From the NCBI GenBank assembly GCA_015832175.1, contig WJXW01000004.1, forward strand, positions 1,798,001 through 1,862,000: a stretch of 64,000 bases of DNA, read 5' to 3'. Numbering within the stretch: the first letter of the stretch is position 1; the number at the start of each line of letters is the position of its first letter. Below are positions 32,901 through 39,830 of the stretch, piece by piece. The notes below the pieces were generated by a model, which saw only the letters and a list, made by a program, of their open reading frames with translations, did no database searches and was not told the DNA's origin. The position numbers and the translations under genes are program-made. Source of the DNA: Paraphaeosphaeria minitans (Eukaryota > Ascomycota > Dothideomycetes > Pleosporales > Didymosphaeriaceae).

Positions 32901-35543
32901 TCCAAGGTACTTTTCAACGATGTTCTGCAAGCTCTTCTTGTCACTGTCAGGACTCTCCACGTACAGCTCGGTGAACCGAGATCGAATACCGGGAGGCAAA
33001 TCCTTCTTGCCGACATCGGTAGCTGGATTCATAGCTGCGAAGACTCTAAAATTCGGATGAGCCACTACACGTTCAACATTGCCCGTTTCGGTGAGCAAGA
33101 TTGACGGTGCGCCATCTGGTCCTCCGCCCAAGAGGTCCGCAAGCGCTTCAAGAGTGTCTGAAGATGCCAAGTTGATCTCATCAAGTAGAACCCAGTCGCC
33201 ATTTCTGACAGCCTTAACGATGTTTCCTTCGAGGAAAGAGAATGCAAATGCCTCGGAGCCATTCGCAAGCTGTGCCTCGAGATCGTGCAGATCTGTTGTG
33301 AACTTATCCCACCGAGACCCGAGGAACGTAGCTGGCAAGGAGTCCACTTTGCGTTTCTTCTTGGGTTGGCCACCATCAGGGTCGGGCGACGAGGTCTGCG
33401 ATTCGTGTGCTTTGCGCGCAGCGTCGACCATCTTCAGTGCTTCACGCCAAAGCGTGCAGACACCTTTCCAGTTGCCCTTTGCGACACGCTTCCCAAGCAT
33501 TTGGAGGAAGCGCTGGTTTTTTTTGCGCGAGAAGGTAGTGTCAAAAAGCACATCGAACTCATCCTTCATGGGGATCACCAGACTGCGGACGTTGACAGGC
33601 TTGTAGCCACCCAGCAAGTCGCCGCTCTCGCTCTGTTGTGACAAGTTGAACGCCACCAAATTTCTTCCGAGTTGCTCAGCCAGGTATTGGGTGCATGTTG
33701 TTTTTCCGGTGCCTGTCTCACCCACAAGAAGCAACGGCTCTTGGCGATCCACAGCTACTGCAATCTTCTCCAGTAACCGCAAAGTGTAGCCGTTCGTAGA
33801 AAATGGCCTACTCGTAGTGTTGCGTTTCGAGACCCTGTGTCGAGACAGTCTTGTCCTGCCTATCCTCAAGACACCAGATGTTGTGTTCTTAGCGGGAGCT
33901 TCGAGCTTCACTTCCCGATTTGAGAGCAGATGATCTCGTCGCTGGGGGTTGATGTGAAGCTCTTCTGCTACACACGCCATCACACGTGCTTGAGCTTGTT
34001 CGCTTCGCAAGCTACCCGCAAAGCAGTCGAAGGCTTCCATAAACATGTCGTCTAGCTGTGCAATGCTGAAAGAAGAAGACTGCGCTAGCAAGACTGCGAT
34101 GCGGTCGCACCATTTGAGTAGGTCTCGTGGCGTCAACGCTCGCAGTGACGTGCCATTTTCGGAGGAAAACTTGGCATCCGAATACAGCTCGAGAAGGCGA
34201 GCATATACCCTCATAATACCCGAGACGTGCTTTCCAAGACCTGAGTACTTGTCTGACACGATCTTCTCGAACTCGTCCAGTCCAGGCATGCGGACAATAA
34301 TAGATTTCCAGAAGCGGTGGCCAATCATGTTCTGGCGTGGGGTTATCTCCTGACCGCGCGGATTCAGCGTGCTACGCATAGTTGCAATGATCCGGAAACC
34401 CCGCGCAGCTCGAACGGTTTCTCCTCGGCTGGGAATGAGCAACTCGCCGCGCTCGATGAGAGGGAGCAAAGTGCTGACGACCTCGTTGGGCGCCCGATCA
34501 AGATCTTCGATGAAGATCCATCTTCCTTCTCGGACGGCTGTGGTGAGTACTCCCGGTCGCCAGCTAAAAGTTCCAGGCTTCGCCCCGGTTGCGTACATGC
34601 CCACAAGCAGCTTCGCATCGCTCTGCTCGTTCAAATGAAGAGTGACCATGGTGTCCAGTTTGTTCAGTTGCCATGCCAGATGCCGCGTGAGCAGCGTCTT
34701 TCCGGATCCAGCAAGACCAGTGAGTAGAAGAGGGCTCGAGCCTAGCAGACCCTGGGCAATGCTCTGGAGGTTGGACTCCGTCGTAGGTGTTGATATGAGT
34801 TCCAATGGTCTTTCCTTAGATGGAGCACCGTCGAGACGTGGCAGTAATACTCCACTAACGTTGACGGTGTAGGGCGAAAGCTGGCGCGCTTGGGCTGGCG
34901 ACACCTGTTGCCCTTCTCTCGATCGGTTTTGCTGTAGTCTCGTCTGGAGCTCCTTCCATCTCTTCTCCTCCCACAGTAGCAAGAACCGGTAATCGATGGT
35001 TCGACCTTCCCACTGGCCCTCGACTTCTTCCTCCCCGACTACTCTTTTCATCATATTTTGCGTTGCATGATCGGCAGCATGCACGTAGAGGCAGAAGTTC
35101 CTGACAGCCAGATACCGTACACTTCGGTTCGGGTGCTGGAAGAGCTGTTCCATTGTAGCTGGTCGCATATGCTTTGCGAAATTCCGGCAGTCGAAGCTCA
35201 TGAGGCGGAACCAGCCCAGCAGAGCCTGACATAACTCGTGCTCCGATACATGGCCAACATCCCGTCTCTTGATCCCAGCCAGTTGGGCTCCCAGGAAAGG
35301 CACTTGAGGTGACCTAGCGAAGCGCTCCGCATGCTCAGCAAGGTGAGGCGCAAGAGGTAATATTCTTCCAAAAGCGGCAAGCTCCAGCTCAGGCGTGACT
35401 TCCGCACTCATCCACCGCGTGCAAACCTCCACAAACAAAAAGTCATGTTCGACGAATAAGTCTTCCGTACGTCCTGGAACGAGTGACTGCCGGGTGAGCC
35501 ACTCAAGGTCGACCGTTTTACCGGCCTGCGTGGAGGCGTCCAT
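20910..35543 (-). CDS. MDN1: Midasin, dynein-like AAA+ ATPase of 60S ribosome biogenesis
   Basis: Midasin (Rea1) is the largest ribosome assembly factor. It uses ATP to strip Ytm1/Erb1 and then Rsa4 from pre-60S particles in the nucleolus and nucleoplasm. One uninterrupted frame encodes 4,877 aa, against 4,910 in yeast. Six Walker A motifs mark the hexameric AAA ring in one chain: GLAGSGKT (about residue 275), VGETGTGKT (607), QGPTSSGKT (1048), VGETGCGKT (1343), EGNPGVGKT (1728) and VGPPGSGKT (2034). A long helical linker follows, then a Glu/Asp-rich segment at about residues 4010-4550. A C-terminal VWA domain has the MIDAS motif DDSKSMAES at about 4650, which binds the Ubl domains of the substrates. 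The start ATG fits the family's N-terminus. Absence of introns over 14.6 kb is notable beside the intron-bearing neighbours. Confidence 0.98.
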   Translation of the reverse strand: MDASTQAGKTVDLEWLTRQSLVPGRTEDLFVEHDFLFVEVCTRWMSAEVTPELELAAFGRILPLAPHLAEHAERFARSPQVPFLGAQLAGIKRRDVGHVSEHELCQALLGWFRLMSFDCRNFAKHMRPATMEQLFQHPNRSVRYLAVRNFCLYVHAADHATQNMMKRVVGEEEVEGQWEGRTIDYRFLLLWEEKRWKELQTRLQQNRSREGQQVSPAQARQLSPYTVNVSGVLLPRLDGAPSKERPLELISTPTTESNLQSIAQGLLGSSPLLLTGLAGSGKTLLTRHLAWQLNKLDTMVTLHLNEQSDAKLLVGMYATGAKPGTFSWRPGVLTTAVREGRWIFIEDLDRAPNEVVSTLLPLIERGELLIPSRGETVRAARGFRIIATMRSTLNPRGQEITPRQNMIGHRFWKSIIVRMPGLDEFEKIVSDKYSGLGKHVSGIMRVYARLLELYSDAKFSSENGTSLRALTPRDLLKWCDRIAVLLAQSSSFSIAQLDDMFMEAFDCFAGSLRSEQAQARVMACVAEELHINPQRRDHLLSNREVKLEAPAKNTTSGVLRIGRTRLSRHRVSKRNTTSRPFSTNGYTLRLLEKIAVAVDRQEPLLLVGETGTGKTTCTQYLAEQLGRNLVAFNLSQQSESGDLLGGYKPVNVRSLVIPMKDEFDVLFDTTFSRKKNQRFLQMLGKRVAKGNWKGVCTLWREALKMVDAARKAHESQTSSPDPDGGQPKKKRKVDSLPATFLGSRWDKFTTDLHDLEAQLANGSEAFAFSFLEGNIVKAVRNGDWVLLDEINLASSDTLEALADLLGGGPDGAPSILLTETGNVERVVAHPNFRVFAAMNPATDVGKKDLPPGIRSRFTELYVESPDSDKKSLQNIVEKYLGGDQVDPAIVRVSSDVTKLYLKIQELARANMLVDGADQKAHFSLRTLTRTLSYAREIAPLCTLRRALFEGFHMSFLTFLGKASEDFVAPLIKEHLFPQKSTLKSELGKPMLQPSDGRGYVREGHYWLRQGLQPVEEQTHYIITPFVQRNMNNLIRASSTRRYPVLIQGPTSSGKTSMIEYLAKRSGNKFVRINNHEHTDLQEYLGSYISGADGKLTFQEGILVRALREGHWIVLDELNLAPTDVLEALNRLLDDNRELLIPETQEVVRPHEDFMLFATQNPAGLYGGRKALSRAFRNRFLELHFDDIPVEELTEILHRRTMIPESWCKRIVSVYQELSILRQENRIFEQKSFATLRDLFRWAQRKADTIQDLANNGYMLLAERVRKEEERKAVKKIIETVMSKKGPKVEILVETMFSEDHSPEIKLCKEMTGADASVVWTKAMRRLFVLVAHAIRNNEPVLLVGETGCGKTTVCQMLADAFGRQLHILNAHQNTETGDLIGAQRPIRNRAAVEDLLYRQLQEALGPHLQLQEAAPRLQELLEEYDRFLAETPDALDLILAAHREEIQANRVKVAALFEWADGSLVHAMKTGQYFLLDEISLADDSVLERLNSVLESSRTLLLAEKGPVDSLVTATEGFQFLATMNPGGDYGKKELSPALRNRFTEIWVPALSDDEDITQIVQAKLKPSAVQYARDLVSFSKWFNTKYNTSAASSISIRDTLAWVTFINNSPSDAPLFAIIHGAAMVFIDTLGANPAGLLAISAASIDEEREACLTQLSYLLGEDVFPVYFSSIAISSTPETLQMGPFSIPKFSPTTDEDISFSLEAPTTRSNATRVVRALQLSKPILLEGNPGVGKTTLVTALARAIGKPLTRLNLSEQTDLMDLFGSDVPVEGGQAGTFAWRDAPFLKAMKNGDWVLLDEMNLASQSVLEGLNAVLDHRGEVYISELDQKFHKHPDFRVFAAQNPHHQGGGRKGLPASFVNRFTVVYADVFRPEDLSLICRKVFPGIADEEVKKLITFVAELDQQVVTHRAFGNLGAPWEFNLRDTLRWLQLLTSPQFFGTARDFLDTIFAQRFRSETDRVRLLKLFESIYGQHDPRITFYHNLSPSTLQVGLGLLPRDHAITRPDPTFTLRIAQLAPMEALVVSIRQNWPVILVGPPGSGKTAMINQVASFAGASMVTFSMNADIDAMDLVGGYEQVDPSRELHRFMLTLEHFMRCALSSATNPTSAATRLLESLSNYALSDTREILDLLQTLAQENPSSTELAQHCQELEVLVNTPQQIDGARFQWVDGILIQALQQGKWLVLDNANLCSSAVLDRLNSLLEPNGYLSINEHSTADGEARMVKPHPDFRIFMTVDPRFGELSRAMRNRAVEICLLGEEEIVESSEGEAPIEYPLESKMYRFRELCKNTATEVTQMQLEDLSIVDTGLLLSFEKQLSKGLLTNRGDQSTSINGTPVMNSTSSSLHEQLQFLTSIADPQARSLQKKLAEDEKSNFALALQPYHALNNELILRHSSSSETLSRWFASIYDVLLDCFKMQKALAALPSTKFERRKELQKFPAFLYAFWQGMASCIQGITQGGGATGLFDIEGLTPTLLRQLFWSFHSLMTGSNFDRATFQTYLKMLSDVTTKLNNSPAAIAVELGSKLSKEVAKFGSDVQLSSGLGMERVWRYFKPDTPKQHVQLAAVLALENLADRLDAIMWKSHLKLDEMIQIRERFASSLELVGTYDVDARELVTALENALRELEDSIGEDDITVTPYFEAVFEGICQHLDIAQSHIPKNDRRYVAPNAAVPVVRAKSSLLARRPTKLTKLADEPMEQADAWGNLDRLSRYIGLHKQSSQPVAIDGRVHTALLTQLHAADEVQLAQLERFEAEIQVLAQELVLDSERFTRHQQDALAWLYRNTLNGLYASHCVDVISAVDQASLEFHPAASISENYRGALAPLQQCYRHANSFDKIESHAWVLLGLTGLNLYVPNYPHDPALRPMIERDLFSEERTGYLGALHTLREFQIGFTGQNTSLRIRRTENAIRDMGEEPPVPAIVRPQVSELDALQGEFSNLLSVVRPLATGAMSVKEAAQDNTLKQNISHIIRRLTEGYRSYDDITSPAVGFLVCLSIGLSLGATEQEEESDVSRSLVYITKYTPFFGFHGYHTSNINSEILIQHCEVELAQKQSAVDLRWHALHSLAVIKAVDAPYLSVDKPRQLIHNLFSSFLSDWKLQLQKDQHDEAKNSSLYTYRGEDEDGEEDRSLFPDYDEEESLQTGQSSTSRDHAIRLAKMHASIFLGSNSAADGIAALLEWCAREMSRVAGGKAHGTRHEHALPAIYLALEKKADALASSGQGKAYNFYFDANLPEAKRMMALLHRIQVRYRQIRNIWPEHATLSEVLRTCDEALEFRHVDPVAKLITKLEKLYGYMYEWQRVASKEFSTAPLFDDLTSLLVSWRQLELTTWARLFDMETVKCRDSANSWFFIAYETIIAAADSIDSEPAMKLFAKDLLKTLEGFFYATTLGQYEQRVKLLGQLQAHVAMRTHDNSLFEPLSTALQNFISYFSRLQKPVLEALAKGRQKLEKQVVDVIKLASWKDTNIEALKASAKNSHRKLSRSVRKFRALLNQPVSGIVSAGFPEEHSSPEAIEMGEVGTAVSPTALALCASRTQSWSARPTRFKNLAVTVPLMRKLTTPNTEAMDSAIYIESFIVDLESSIIELQKATPTTLTEETKVAVQHLKTRKRKVYADTMKELRQMGVKANLSTDQLARQENLSTVLAALPIVGAGQTEFLLHKALSIMDEVRGIAKEHHGDLTGNDVTRSIGYLEGLLHATVQQRGFLSKASSMLAQVQVPISKAAEFCAMHEEDVVRVSKAKTDATATVRPSLAWLCTMLDTGAQVVAAQAKLGKTNEVDDLVLEMREWSGQIRGSADDFDKLPVLPSNVWSETHTHLEQSVKTQLVHFREIFNTWMKRFPISRTVLQHVENFLFYYPEATAQVMSSEQRVTVESHAKDILNTLDSILGSMQDVESALKDLPTSIDDAGWLIREEKALTAAIDALYALHISSSTAKLLDAAHLISEDADLAVIAALFATIQPLLNQYLASYRSLVARFSALHTSTAKLLHRLAKSFLQVGTQGFCQPPEKSNDQDDKTKDEKLEDGTGLGAGEGAEDISKDIADDEDLEELAQEKGEREGSIEDQEDAVDMGDKEMEGEDGETAEKEDKGDEEGEESEDDVQSEVGSVDDLGPSAVDEKMWDEGGKEDDLKEKEGKEDVGTENQDEQVAAGQEQKDGKDDKDEKNEEKEEKEGGEEEEEMEMEGEDQEENVGVGETEQMDPHAKEEETLELPDELNMDGNEDDDEKGDNNDDMDMDEDLPEEEMEAEAGVQPDTVDEEIGPEQEGEEEKDTTGHVEDEDMKEEEEEEQDGEEGPEDDPVPLPDENAPEDMLRDVKDEHQPDQNAEAGAGADANEEAHKNQQEQTSASAANRDEGAEGESAEQQETTADDGTLGQTAQPDAGGHGEQPEESPETQSFKKLGDVLEKWYNQQKQISEAHQKDETQVQQIDKEVDMANADFEHLQDEEEQADTQALGTATEEQAKALDHDMAIAVDEEDKTAARPEDNEELHDAQQDVDMQDNEPPPPEEQEPQQQSTTDGRPQAFIGEQKPLTNEEDADMDDAMPLEDDVSDGSSVDEVETKLDLVHLDDVSALTPESARALWLSHEASTHSLSQQLTESLRLILAPTLATKLRGDFRTGKRLNLKRIIPYIASSYKRDKIWLRRSLPSKRSYQVMIALDDSKSMAESGASNLALKTLTLVARSMAMLEVGEVAVTGFGDTINVAHDFDKPFTSEAGVRVFEQFGFDQQKTDVRGLVHKSLDLFAEARRKGSSSAGEDLWQLMLIVSDGICDSHADIQRLVRRAQEERVMIVFVIIDSSAGAPTTAKLAANAPEGAVEAEKEKGIMDLQSVEISPEGKVVRWKYMERFPFRYFLVVRDVRELPGVLSGALRQWFGEVVGSV

Positions 35544-35849
35544 GTCGTGATATCCGGTGTTTCAAAACTTCGGACGAGCTTCCCATTCTTTTCTTTTTCG
35601 CAAGTGGTTCCAAATGCCTTGACAAAACGCTCCAGCAGTACAGAAAGCCGTAAAAAAAACCCGCGGTCGGGTCGTTGCAGAGCCTCGCCGCTCGCATACA
35701 AAAAAGTTAGAGGCGTGCAGCTTTCTCGCCAAGCCGCTAATCCTCTTTCGCGACTCTCCGCTCCGCAAAATCTCGCGAGGTGAAGCGCAGAGCTCGCAGC
35801 TGCAGCAGCACCGCATCACTTCCTCCATCTCGAACACGTTTCCGTCGTC
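35544..35849. promoter_or_regulatory. Divergent promoter between midasin and mitochondrial L12
   Basis: 306 bp separate the two start codons, so both promoters must overlap or abut. The half next to L12 contains alternating GC-rich and CTCGC-type stretches; no clear TATA box was seen. Because one gene serves cytosolic and the other mitochondrial ribosome production, coordinated control is possible but is only inferred. Confidence 0.5.
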
Positions 35850-36608
35850 ATGTCCGCCCCCGCTTCCCGCGCCCTCAGGCGCTGCGTCTGCACCGCGAAG
35901 CCCAATGCCTCGTACCTCCGCCCCACAGCCGCCTTCGCACAGCAGAGGATAGCACGACGATGGCAATCGTCCGACGCGGCGGCGCCTGCGAACCCCAAGA
36001 TTGCAACCATCGTGGACCAGATCAGCCAATTGACGCTGCTGGAGACGGCGGACCTGGTGTCGACGCTGAAGGTACGGCTTTTCTAGTGTTGAGGGAGTGA
36101 GGAGGGCACGCGCGCCTTCGGGATGGCAACGGCGACGTCGACACGGCAATTGCGACTGCGGCCTTGTACGGATTGCAGCTACGGCCCAGGCGTCTTCCCA
36201 TCTTGCAGTTGCCTCGCCCTAGCCCAATCCCCAAATGCCACGAACCTCGCTCATTAAAACCCCTGCTAACGCCCCCAGACCCGCCTCAACATCCCCGACA
36301 TGCCCATGGGCGGATTCGTCTCTGGCCCCGGCGGCGCCGCGCCTGCCGCAGCCCCCGTCGAAGAAGAAGAAGCCGCGCCGGCGGCCGCCGAGAAGACCAT
36401 GTTCACGCTCAAGCTGGACAAGTTCGACGCCGGCGCCAAGCCCAAGGTGATCAAGGAGATCAAGGCGATGCTGGGGCTCTCGCTCGTGGACTCGAAGAAG
36501 TTTGTTGAAAGTATCCCGAAGACGATGAAGGAGGGCGTGCCCAAGGAGGATGCGGAGAAGATCGTTGAGACGCTGAAGGCGCTGGGGGCGACGGTGGTCA
36601 TGGAGTAA
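35850..36608 (+). CDS. Mitochondrial large-subunit ribosomal protein bL12m (L7/L12)
   Basis: The L12 stalk protein recruits translation GTPases to the mitochondrial ribosome. Exons 35850-36071 and 36279-36608, with a 207-bp intron, give 183 aa. The N-terminus (MSAPASRALRRCVCTAKPNA) is rich in Arg, Ser and Ala without acidic residues, as expected of a mitochondrial targeting peptide. The L12 N-domain reads KIATIVDQISQLTLLETADL. A flexible Ala/Pro/Glu hinge follows (AAPAAAPVEEEEAAPAAAEK). The C-terminal globular domain carries FTLKLDKFDAGAKPKVIKEI and LGLSLVDSKKFVESIPKTMK, which match the bacterial factor-binding face. The product is of usual length. Confidence 0.96.
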
Positions 36609-36950
36609 GAGGACAAGGTGGTGGTGAGACTGATACCGTTTGGTCTCAAATTGGGCTTGTGAGAGAACAACAGAGGAGAGGACTCGAGGGTTCGGGTTGG
36701 GTTGGTGCGCGTGGAAAGAGATGAGATGTACTATATCACCGGCAGTTGCGCATGTACAGATATGTATAATGACATGTTCTTGGATTGCAGAACACCACTT
36801 TGGAGATTTACACCTTGTGTCATTCATGTAGGTCGTCGAGCGTGTTCCTCGTGCGCGGCATTATTTCATTTGGTCTGTCCTGACTTTTCCCTAACCGAAG
36901 GCATATGCCCATGCCTCCAGCTACCGCCCTCGACATGTCCACATCCAAAC
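36609..36950. other. Convergent 3' region of L12 and P5C reductase
   Basis: 342 bp between the two stop codons. Only transcript ends are expected. Nothing else was recognised. Confidence 0.5.
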
Positions 36951-38112
36951 CTACCTCCTCGTCCCATTAACATTCTTCACCCCCTGCCCTAGCTGACTTG
37001 CCACGCACGTCGCCTCCCTCACCGCCCTTGAGAACGCACCCCTCACACCCCCTTCCTCCAGCGCCAACAGCCCCCCAATCGTGCACCCGCCCGGCGTGCT
37101 CACCTTATCCCTCAGAATGGCCGGATGCTCGCCGCCCTCGAGCACCAACCCCGTGGTCCCCCGCATAGTCTGCGCAGCCATAATCTGCGCCTCCGCACGC
37201 GGCAGCCCCATCGCGACGCCCGCATCGGCCGCGGCCTCGAGCACGAGCGCGAAGAACGCGGGGCCGGAGCCGCACAGCGCGGTCGAGATGTCCATGAGCG
37301 CGGGCGGCAGCGTGACGACGCGGCCGATGGAAGAGAAGATGAATTCGACGAGCTTGTGCTGCTCGGGCTTGAGCGGCGGGGTGGAGGTTTGGATCACGCT
37401 CATGCTCTCGCGCACAAAGGAGGCCGTGTTGGGCATCACACGCACCACGCGGCACGCATTCTCCGGCGCTCCATCGGGGTATAGAAAGCCCTCGATCTGC
37501 TCCTGCGTGACGCCCGCCAGTATGCTGACCAGCACCTTTCCCCTCAGCGCCTCCCGCACGCCGTCCTCGCCCAGGATGTCCTTGAAGATGTGCGGCTTGC
37601 AGGAGAGCAGGAGGATGTCGCCTTTCTGGATGCCCTCGAGGTTGTTGTTGGTGAGCGTCGTGAGGGGAAAGTTGTAGTGGCCCAGGGCGGCTTTTACTTT
37701 TTCCTCGGCGGGGGCCCAGGCGTCGCAGGCGATGAAGTTGGCGAGGTTGGGAGTGTCTTTAGGGGCATCTGAGATTGCGGATTGAGTCTTTGCGGCGGCG
37801 AGGGAGGCCATGACACCGCCCATGATGGCGATGCCCATGGTGCCTGGGGTGTGTTAGCCTGGTGTCATGAATGAGGGGAGCAGAGTGGCATTGGGGTCGC
37901 TTGGAGGTTGGCTGTCTTGATAGTGAATTCCTGCAATAGAAATATGGCATGCAAGAGTGAGACTCTGAGAATGGCTTGTACACCAGGTCTCTCCCACTCC
38001 CCACCGTGGCTTCTCAGCACTGTGTGCGGGGTCTTTACTGCGGAGAGAAGGTCTACCTACCAGAGCCGAGCACGGTCAATGTGAGACCGTTGGAGTCTTG
38101 TGAGGCAGCCAT
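36951..38112 (-). CDS. PRO3: Pyrroline-5-carboxylate reductase
   Basis: The last step of proline synthesis, NADPH-dependent reduction of pyrroline-5-carboxylate to proline, in the cytosol. Exon 1 is 38061-38112 and exon 2 is 36951-37843, with a 217-bp intron, giving 314 aa. Splicing rebuilds the dinucleotide-binding motif VLGSGTMGIAIMGG, half of it encoded in each exon. Other family signs are DILLLSCKPHIFKDIL, RVMPNTASFVRESMSV, the GSGPAFFALVLEAAADAGV motif and the C-terminal signature DKVSTPGGCTIGGLLALEEG. An Ala-rich insert follows the GGVMAS stretch (AKTQSAISDAPKDTPN), as in other filamentous fungi. The first exon encodes only 17 full codons and is easily missed. Confidence 0.96.
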
Positions 38113-38520
38113 TTTGTTCTTCTTTGAAACGCTGGAGAAAGTGGTGTCTGTGAGAAGTGCAATCCAGAGAGGGTGCAGCGATGAATGTAAAGCATGCCGC
38201 TTGCGGAGGGCCCGTGCGAAAACCATGGGTAGACGCGGTTTATCGACGCGCGCACATCGGAGCTGCAGGCCGCCCAGACTGGACTGGTGGGACCGCCGCC
38301 CGTTCACGCAACCCCACGTCAACCCTCCGACGTGCATATGCAACCCTCCAGGCATCCCCAGCTAGCCTCCACAGCTAGCAGTCCACTGCGCTCATGTAGC
38401 TGAAGCCATACCCATGACCCCACGAGCCTGCATCTAGCCCTCCCGGACGATCCCTAGGCCTACCTCTTCCTCCTCCAATATACCATACCATACCTGGGTC
38501 TTCTACACCACCGACACACA
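38113..38520. promoter_or_regulatory. Divergent promoter between P5C reductase and CTD-kinase gamma subunit
   Basis: 408 bp between two start codons on opposite strands. The Ctk3 side is C-rich just before the ATG (CTTCTACACCACCGACACACA-like leader). No recognised binding motif was confirmed. Confidence 0.45.
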
Positions 38521-39213
38521 ATGGACCCCTTCGAAGTCCGCATCCGCTTCACCTCCCACCTAACCCACCTCACCGCCTCCCACACCACCCACCAACGCGC
38601 CGCCATCTTCGCGCTCAAGAATCGCTCCATGGACGAAGACCTGCACTCGTGCATCCTCGAGCAGCTCGAAACTTCTAGCCTCAACACGCGCGCCAATATA
38701 ATGTACTTCATCGAGACGCTCACCAGCCTCGCCAAGCAGGAAGGCGCCCTCGAATTCGTGCGCATGATGCAGCGCGACATTCTGCGCGTCGTGGACGCGG
38801 TCGTCCCGGGGGACGGCAGCGGCGCTGCGAATGTAAGGGTCGTGCGGAAGGTGCTTGCGGGGCTGGGCGACAAGGGCGTTCTGATGAGGGATACCGTGGC
38901 GGAGCTGGAAGATATTCTGCGGGAGCGGGAGCGGGAAGGTGGAGAGGGCAATTTGTTTGTTGCGCCGGCGGGGGGCGAGGGGACCCCGCGGCGCGGCAAC
39001 AGCCTGAGGCTGGACAAGCGGCAGATTGAGCAGCGGATTGAGGAGGATCGGGAGCGGCACAAGCGCGCGAGGGAGAGTATCTGGGCGGTGCCGGGGGAGA
39101 ATGAGGCTGAGATGGAGAGGCTGTGGGAGGAGGCGAGCGTGGTTGGCGAGGACGATTGGATTGCCGCGCAGGAGGACATGCTCGAGCGGAGGCAGGCTAT
39201 TGCGTTGGGGTAG
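38521..39213 (+). CDS. CTK3: CTD kinase subunit gamma (Ctk3), CID domain
   Basis: Ctk3 is a regulatory subunit of the CTDK-I kinase (Ctk1/2/3), which phosphorylates Ser2 of the RNA polymerase II C-terminal domain during elongation. The gene has no intron and encodes 230 aa. The N-terminal CTD-interacting-like helical domain is seen as MDPFEVRIRFTSHLTHLTAS, LKNRSMDEDLHSCILEQLE and TRANIMYFIETLTSLAKQEG. The middle is a GC-rich Gly/Arg/Glu linker. The C-terminus is a charged helix with the conserved ending WEEASVVGEDDWIAAQEDM, typical of fungal Ctk3. Yeast Ctk3 is 296 aa, so this protein is shorter, as in other filamentous ascomycetes. Confidence 0.88.
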   Translation: MDPFEVRIRFTSHLTHLTASHTTHQRAAIFALKNRSMDEDLHSCILEQLETSSLNTRANIMYFIETLTSLAKQEGALEFVRMMQRDILRVVDAVVPGDGSGAANVRVVRKVLAGLGDKGVLMRDTVAELEDILREREREGGEGNLFVAPAGGEGTPRRGNSLRLDKRQIEQRIEEDRERHKRARESIWAVPGENEAEMERLWEEASVVGEDDWIAAQEDMLERRQAIALG

Positions 39214-39830
39214 GGTCTCACAAACTGGGGATTGTGAGATGAGAGAGGGCAACATGCGATGGCTAGGCCTACGGCTGCCTGAAGAGATACCACAGGAGCA
39301 TTATGCTAGGTGCTTCTGGTTCATTCTGCGCATTTCCATTCCAAAAAAATCAGAATCTACATGATGCACACAAGCGACAAGATGCACTTCTACTTTCAAG
39401 ATTTGAGTGTGATATTTGTGCCCCGTCAAACTGCAGCATTGCAAATATGTATGCAATGCCGACCAACGGGGGGGTATACTACAGGGACAGTGTGCAAACA
39501 GCCGCCAAATGTCATGCCCAATGTCCGATGCTAATGCACTGTCGAATGATCGATCGGTAAACTTACAATCTTCGCTGTCTCTTCGTTCGAGACCATGCAA
39601 TGTGTGTGCTATGATGTGGTGTGTTCAGGTGTCGCTCTTCGAGCGAGATCCGGGTGCGATCCGAGAAAGGTCCCGGGCGTCGTAGTGTCCTAGTGTCCTA
39701 GTGTCGAAGAGTTGTCGAGAATTGAGAGTCTCAGGTCCGGTCGAGTCGCGTCCTTCTCCAGTGCTCCCACCCCACACCGGCAGGTCCGCAGACAGAGAAA
39801 CGCACACGCCAAAAAGCACAGTCACAAAAC
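39214..39830. other. Convergent 3' region of Ctk3 and the RING/RS protein
   Basis: 617 bp with no recognised gene. It holds the short direct repeat GTGTCCTA near 39680-39705, three partial copies. The end of the RING/RS gene could extend here if its last codon is followed by an intron. Confidence 0.5.
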
